A stretch of 8,160 bases of DNA. It comes from JBBRFH01 sp038224615 (GTDB lineage: Bacteria; Planctomycetota; Phycisphaerae; Tepidisphaerales; Tepidisphaeraceae). The position numbers and the translations under genes are program-made. The notes under the pieces were generated by a model. That model ran no database searches and was not told the DNA's origin. It saw only the letters and a list, made by a program, of their open reading frames with translations. The stretch's first letter is position 1, and every line of letters begins with the position of its first letter. Shown here in pieces: positions 5,804 through 8,160 of this stretch. The stretch covers positions 1 through 8,160 of the forward strand of contig JBBRFH010000157.1 of NCBI GenBank assembly GCA_038224615.1. The letters are read 5' to 3'.

Positions 5804-7183
5804 ATGGCAACTGAAATCACCATGCCGCAGCTCTCGGACACGATGACCGAGGGCACGCTCGTCAAATGGCTCGTCAAAGAAGGCGACGTCATCAAACCCA
5901 ACCAGGTCGTCGCCGAAGTCGAAACCGACAAGGCGACGATGGAGATGGAGTCCTTCGAGGGCGGTACGCTCATGCAGATCATGGTGAAAGAAGGCGAGAA
6001 AGCCGGCGTCGGCGCGGCGCTCGCCATCGTCGGTAAAGCCGGCGAAAAGGTGGAGAAGAAGCCCGAGTCCGCCGTCAGCGCTGCGACGCAGAAGGCACAC
6101 GCCGGCGTCGCCGCTTCAGCGGCGATGTCTTCGTCCAAGCCCGCGCCGTCCACCGGCAACAGTTCCTCCACCGCCGCCGCGACGGTCAGCAGCCGTCCGC
6201 ACGATTTCGAGCCGGAGCCTGAGTCGTTCGCCAACATTGTCGACCACGAAACCAACGCCAACGGTACGCGGATCCTCGTCAGTCCCCTCGCGAAGCGCAT
6301 CGCCGCCGATCTGAAAGTGGATCTGAGAACCGTCCAAGGCTCAGGCCCTAACGGCCGGATCGTGCAGGCCGACGTCCTGGGTGCAACCGGAAGCCCGACC
6401 GCGCCCGCCCCCGTCCTCGCCCCCGTCAGCGCCAAGTCCCCGCCGAAGCCTAGCGCTCCATCGCTGCCCGCGCGGGTTGCGAGCGGGACGACCGAGAAGG
6501 TGACGCTCAGCAAGATGCGTCAGACGATTGCCACACGTCTGCAGCAGAGTAAGCAGAACATCCCGCATTTCTACGAGACGATCGACATCGACATGACCGC
6601 CTCCGTTGAGTTGAGGAAAAAACTGCTGGAGATGTTCGAGAAGAAAGAAGGCATCCGCATCAGCATCGGCGACATCATCGCCAAGGCCGTCGCCAGCGCA
6701 CTCAAGGCCGTCCCGCAGCTCAACGCCACCTACGACGAAAAGAGCACGACGACCACCCGCTACGGCGACGTCAATCTCGGCATGGCGGTCGCGCTTCCGG
6801 ATGGGTTGATCGTGCCCGTGCTCCGCAACATCGACCAGATGGGCTTCAAGGAAATCCGCGTGAAGAGCGCCGATCTTGTCGATCGCGCCCGCGCCCAGAA
6901 GCTCAAGCGTGACGAGATGAGCGGCGCGACCTTTACCGTCAGCAACCTCGGGCTGATGGGCATCCGCGAGTTCAGCGCCATCGTCAACCCGCCCGAAGTC
7001 GGCATCCTCGCCATCGGCGCCAGTGAGGACAAAGCCGTCGTCCGCGAGGGACAAGTCGTTGTCCGCAACATGATGACCGTCACGCTCAGTTGCGATCACC
7101 GCGTCATCGACGGCGCTGTGTCAGCGAATTTCCTGGTGACCTTGAAGAAGTTCCTGGAAGTTCCGGCGCTGATGTTGATGTGA
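5804..7183 (+). CDS. pdhC: Dihydrolipoamide acetyltransferase (E2) of pyruvate dehydrogenase
   Basis: E2 is the core of the complex and moves the acetyl group from lipoyl-lysine to CoA. Its 459 residues hold one lipoyl domain (1-84), with the modified Lys K43 in ETDKATME. An Ala-, Pro- and Ser-rich linker (about 88-155) leads to a peripheral-subunit-binding domain (SPLAKRIAADL to GPNGRIVQADVL, 160-192). A second Pro/Ala linker follows, then the catalytic domain from about 230. The active site DHRVIDGA has H432 and D436. The ATG at 5804 is chosen because GAAGG lies 6 bases upstream and the lipoyl domain begins at once. An upstream in-frame ATG at 5720 would translate the intergenic repeat and is rejected. 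The GAAGG sits in the small palindrome GACCGAAGGTC, which could mask it. The first residues are almost identical to those of lpd. Confidence 0.93.
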   Translation: MATEITMPQLSDTMTEGTLVKWLVKEGDVIKPNQVVAEVETDKATMEMESFEGGTLMQIMVKEGEKAGVGAALAIVGKAGEKVEKKPESAVSAATQKAHAGVAASAAMSSSKPAPSTGNSSSTAAATVSSRPHDFEPEPESFANIVDHETNANGTRILVSPLAKRIAADLKVDLRTVQGSGPNGRIVQADVLGATGSPTAPAPVLAPVSAKSPPKPSAPSLPARVASGTTEKVTLSKMRQTIATRLQQSKQNIPHFYETIDIDMTASVELRKKLLEMFEKKEGIRISIGDIIAKAVASALKAVPQLNATYDEKSTTTTRYGDVNLGMAVALPDGLIVPVLRNIDQMGFKEIRVKSADLVDRARAQKLKRDEMSGATFTVSNLGLMGIREFSAIVNPPEVGILAIGASEDKAVVREGQVVVRNMMTVTLSCDHRVIDGAVSANFLVTLKKFLEVPALMLM

Positions 7184-7191
7184 GAACAGAC

Positions 7192-7275
7192 GGGCTTAGG
7201 GCTTGGAGCTTAGGGCTTGGTGAAAGCCGGCTCGGGCGACCTTCCCCAAGCCCTGGACCCCAAGCCCCAAGCCCC
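7192..7275. repeat. Imperfect inverted repeat between pdhC and lpd, copy 2 of a family
   Basis: The left arm (7192-7226) runs from GGGCTTAGGGCTTGG to GGGCTTGGTGAAAG. The right arm (7241-7275) runs from CTTCCCCAAGCCC to CCAAGCCCC. Reverse-complement agreement is about 27 of 33 positions, with a 14-base loop. The left arm is 29/34 identical to that of the repeat before pdhC, including the GGTGAAA end, and both right arms start with CTTCC or TTCCA followed by CCAAG. It ends 4 bases before the lpd ATG and fills most of the gap. There is no T-run. Confidence 0.75.
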
Positions 7276-7279
7276 ACCT

Positions 7280-8160
7280 ATGCCCGCAGAAATCACCATG
7301 CCGCAGCTCTCGGACACCATGACCGAGGGAACGATCGTCAAATGGCTTAAGAAGGAAGGCGAACCCGTCAAAGCCGGTGAAATCGTCGCCGAAGTCGAGA
7401 CGGACAAGGCGACGATGGAGATGGAGTCCTTCGAGAGCGGCACGCTCGCTCAGATACTGATCAAAGAAGGCGAAAAAGCGCCCGTCGGTGCGGCGATCGC
7501 GCTCATCGCCAAAGCCGGGGAAAAGGTGGAGGATGCGAAGAAGGCCGCCGCCAAACCCGCGGCCGCCGCGCCTGCAGCCGCTCCCGAACCCGTAAAGCCA
7601 CAACGGATCGCGCCGGCGGCTCAGAAGTCACAGCCTGCTCCCGAGAAGCCGGCGGACCCCAAGCTCCAAACCGCAGGCCCCAAGCCCCAGAATTATAACT
7701 ATGATCTCATCGTCATCGGCGGCGGCCCGGCGGGGTACGCGGCGGCGATCCGCGCGGGACAACTCAAGAAGCGCGTCCTCTGCGTCGAAAAAGAAAACCT
7801 GGGCGGCACATGCCTCAACTGGGGCTGCATCCCGACCAAGTCGCTCCTCGAAAGCGGTGCATTCGTCCGCAAGCTGCGCGAAGACGCCGAGAAGTGGGGC
7901 GTCAGTTTCGACAACCTCAAGGTGGACTTCAGCAAGTCGATCACCCGCTCGCGAGACATCGCCGGCAAGCTGAACAAGGGCATCGCGCACCTGTTCAACA
8001 AGTACGGCGTCAAGCACGAAATCGCGACCGCCAAGGTGCTCGCGCCGCATAAGATCAAGTTCGGCGACAAGGAAGCGACCGCACAGAACATTCTCGTCGC
8101 CACCGGCGCCCGCGCCCGGGACCTGCCCAACATCAAGTTCGACGGCACGAAGATCATCGG
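7280..8160 (+). CDS. lpd: Dihydrolipoamide dehydrogenase (E3) with N-terminal lipoyl domain (3' truncated)
   Basis: E3 reoxidises dihydrolipoamide using a Cys pair, FAD and NAD+. The frame is open to the right edge, giving 293 full codons of an expected 600 or so. Residues 1-84 are a lipoyl domain with K43 in ETDKATME. A linker rich in Ala, Pro and Lys (about 85-138) joins it to the FAD domain. That domain starts YDLIVIGGGPAGYAAAIRAG (141-160) and continues to GGTCLNWGCIPTK, with redox cysteines C178 and C183. ATGARAR (274-280) follows. Lipoyl-E3 fusions are known in several bacteria. The ATG at 7280 has no Shine-Dalgarno: the 8 bases before it are CCCCACCT, part of or next to the repeat. M7 is an alternative but would cut into the first lipoyl strand. 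The NAD and dimer domains lie beyond the window. Confidence 0.93.
   Translation, partial: MPAEITMPQLSDTMTEGTIVKWLKKEGEPVKAGEIVAEVETDKATMEMESFESGTLAQILIKEGEKAPVGAAIALIAKAGEKVEDAKKAAAKPAAAAPAAAPEPVKPQRIAPAAQKSQPAPEKPADPKLQTAGPKPQNYNYDLIVIGGGPAGYAAAIRAGQLKKRVLCVEKENLGGTCLNWGCIPTKSLLESGAFVRKLREDAEKWGVSFDNLKVDFSKSITRSRDIAGKLNKGIAHLFNKYGVKHEIATAKVLAPHKIKFGDKEATAQNILVATGARARDLPNIKFDGTKII
7654..7690 (+). repeat. Repeat-arm-like segment inside the lpd linker
   Basis: GGACCCCAAGCTCCAA (7654-7669) and GGCCCCAAGCCCCAG (7676-7690) resemble the right arm of the repeat just before lpd, which contains GGACCCCAAGCCCCAA (7255-7270). In frame it encodes DPKLQTAGPKPQ, the last part of the linker before the FAD domain. 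It looks like a half-repeat captured in coding sequence, but Pro/Lys linkers in GC-rich DNA could give similar words by chance. Confidence 0.4.

Noticed and set aside
5695..7690. CRISPR array formed by the recurring CTTGG/CCAAG words
   Set aside because: Copies are far apart, flank genes, and form inverted arms rather than regularly spaced direct repeats with unique spacers.

Overview
The window is a GC-rich, gene-dense bacterial chromosome segment. The best guess is a planctomycete or other member of the PVC group. The evidence is an LpxI-type lipid A gene (Gram-negative envelope), a small chlamydial Hc1-type histone-like protein, start codons often without Shine-Dalgarno sequences, and hairpin repeats between genes. 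This assignment is inference; no rRNA or other phylogenetic marker is present.

Layout. Bases 2-412 hold the 3' end of lpxI (+). Bases 536-1021 (or 536-1066) on the minus strand encode a receiver-like protein with Glu at the phospho-acceptor position, convergent with lpxI. Bases 1067-1568 form a roughly 500 bp divergent intergenic region; it has an AT-rich patch near the minus-strand gene and a strong sigma70-like promoter at its right end. That promoter drives a 71-aa Hc1-like DNA-binding protein (1569-1784). A long hairpin follows, then a FabZ-type hotdog dehydratase (1894-2367) and a DnaQ-type DEDDh exonuclease with a degenerate WYL-like C-terminus (2464-3333).

From 3529 to the right edge is a complete-looking pyruvate dehydrogenase operon in reaction order: pdhA (E1 alpha), pdhB (E1 beta), pdhC (E2) and lpd (E3, cut by the window end). 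E1 decarboxylates pyruvate on ThDP and acetylates a lipoyl group. E2 passes the acetyl group to CoA. E3 reoxidises the dihydrolipoyl group with FAD and NAD+. Both E2 and E3 start with near-identical lipoyl domains, so E3 carries its own swinging arm.

The most unusual feature is a set of long, imperfect inverted repeats in four consecutive same-strand gaps: hc1-fabZ, pdhA-pdhB, pdhB-pdhC and pdhC-lpd. Each ends 4-36 bases before the next start codon. The two in the distal pdh gaps belong to one family. A piece resembling one arm of it also appears inside the lpd coding sequence, in the linker between the lipoyl and FAD domains.
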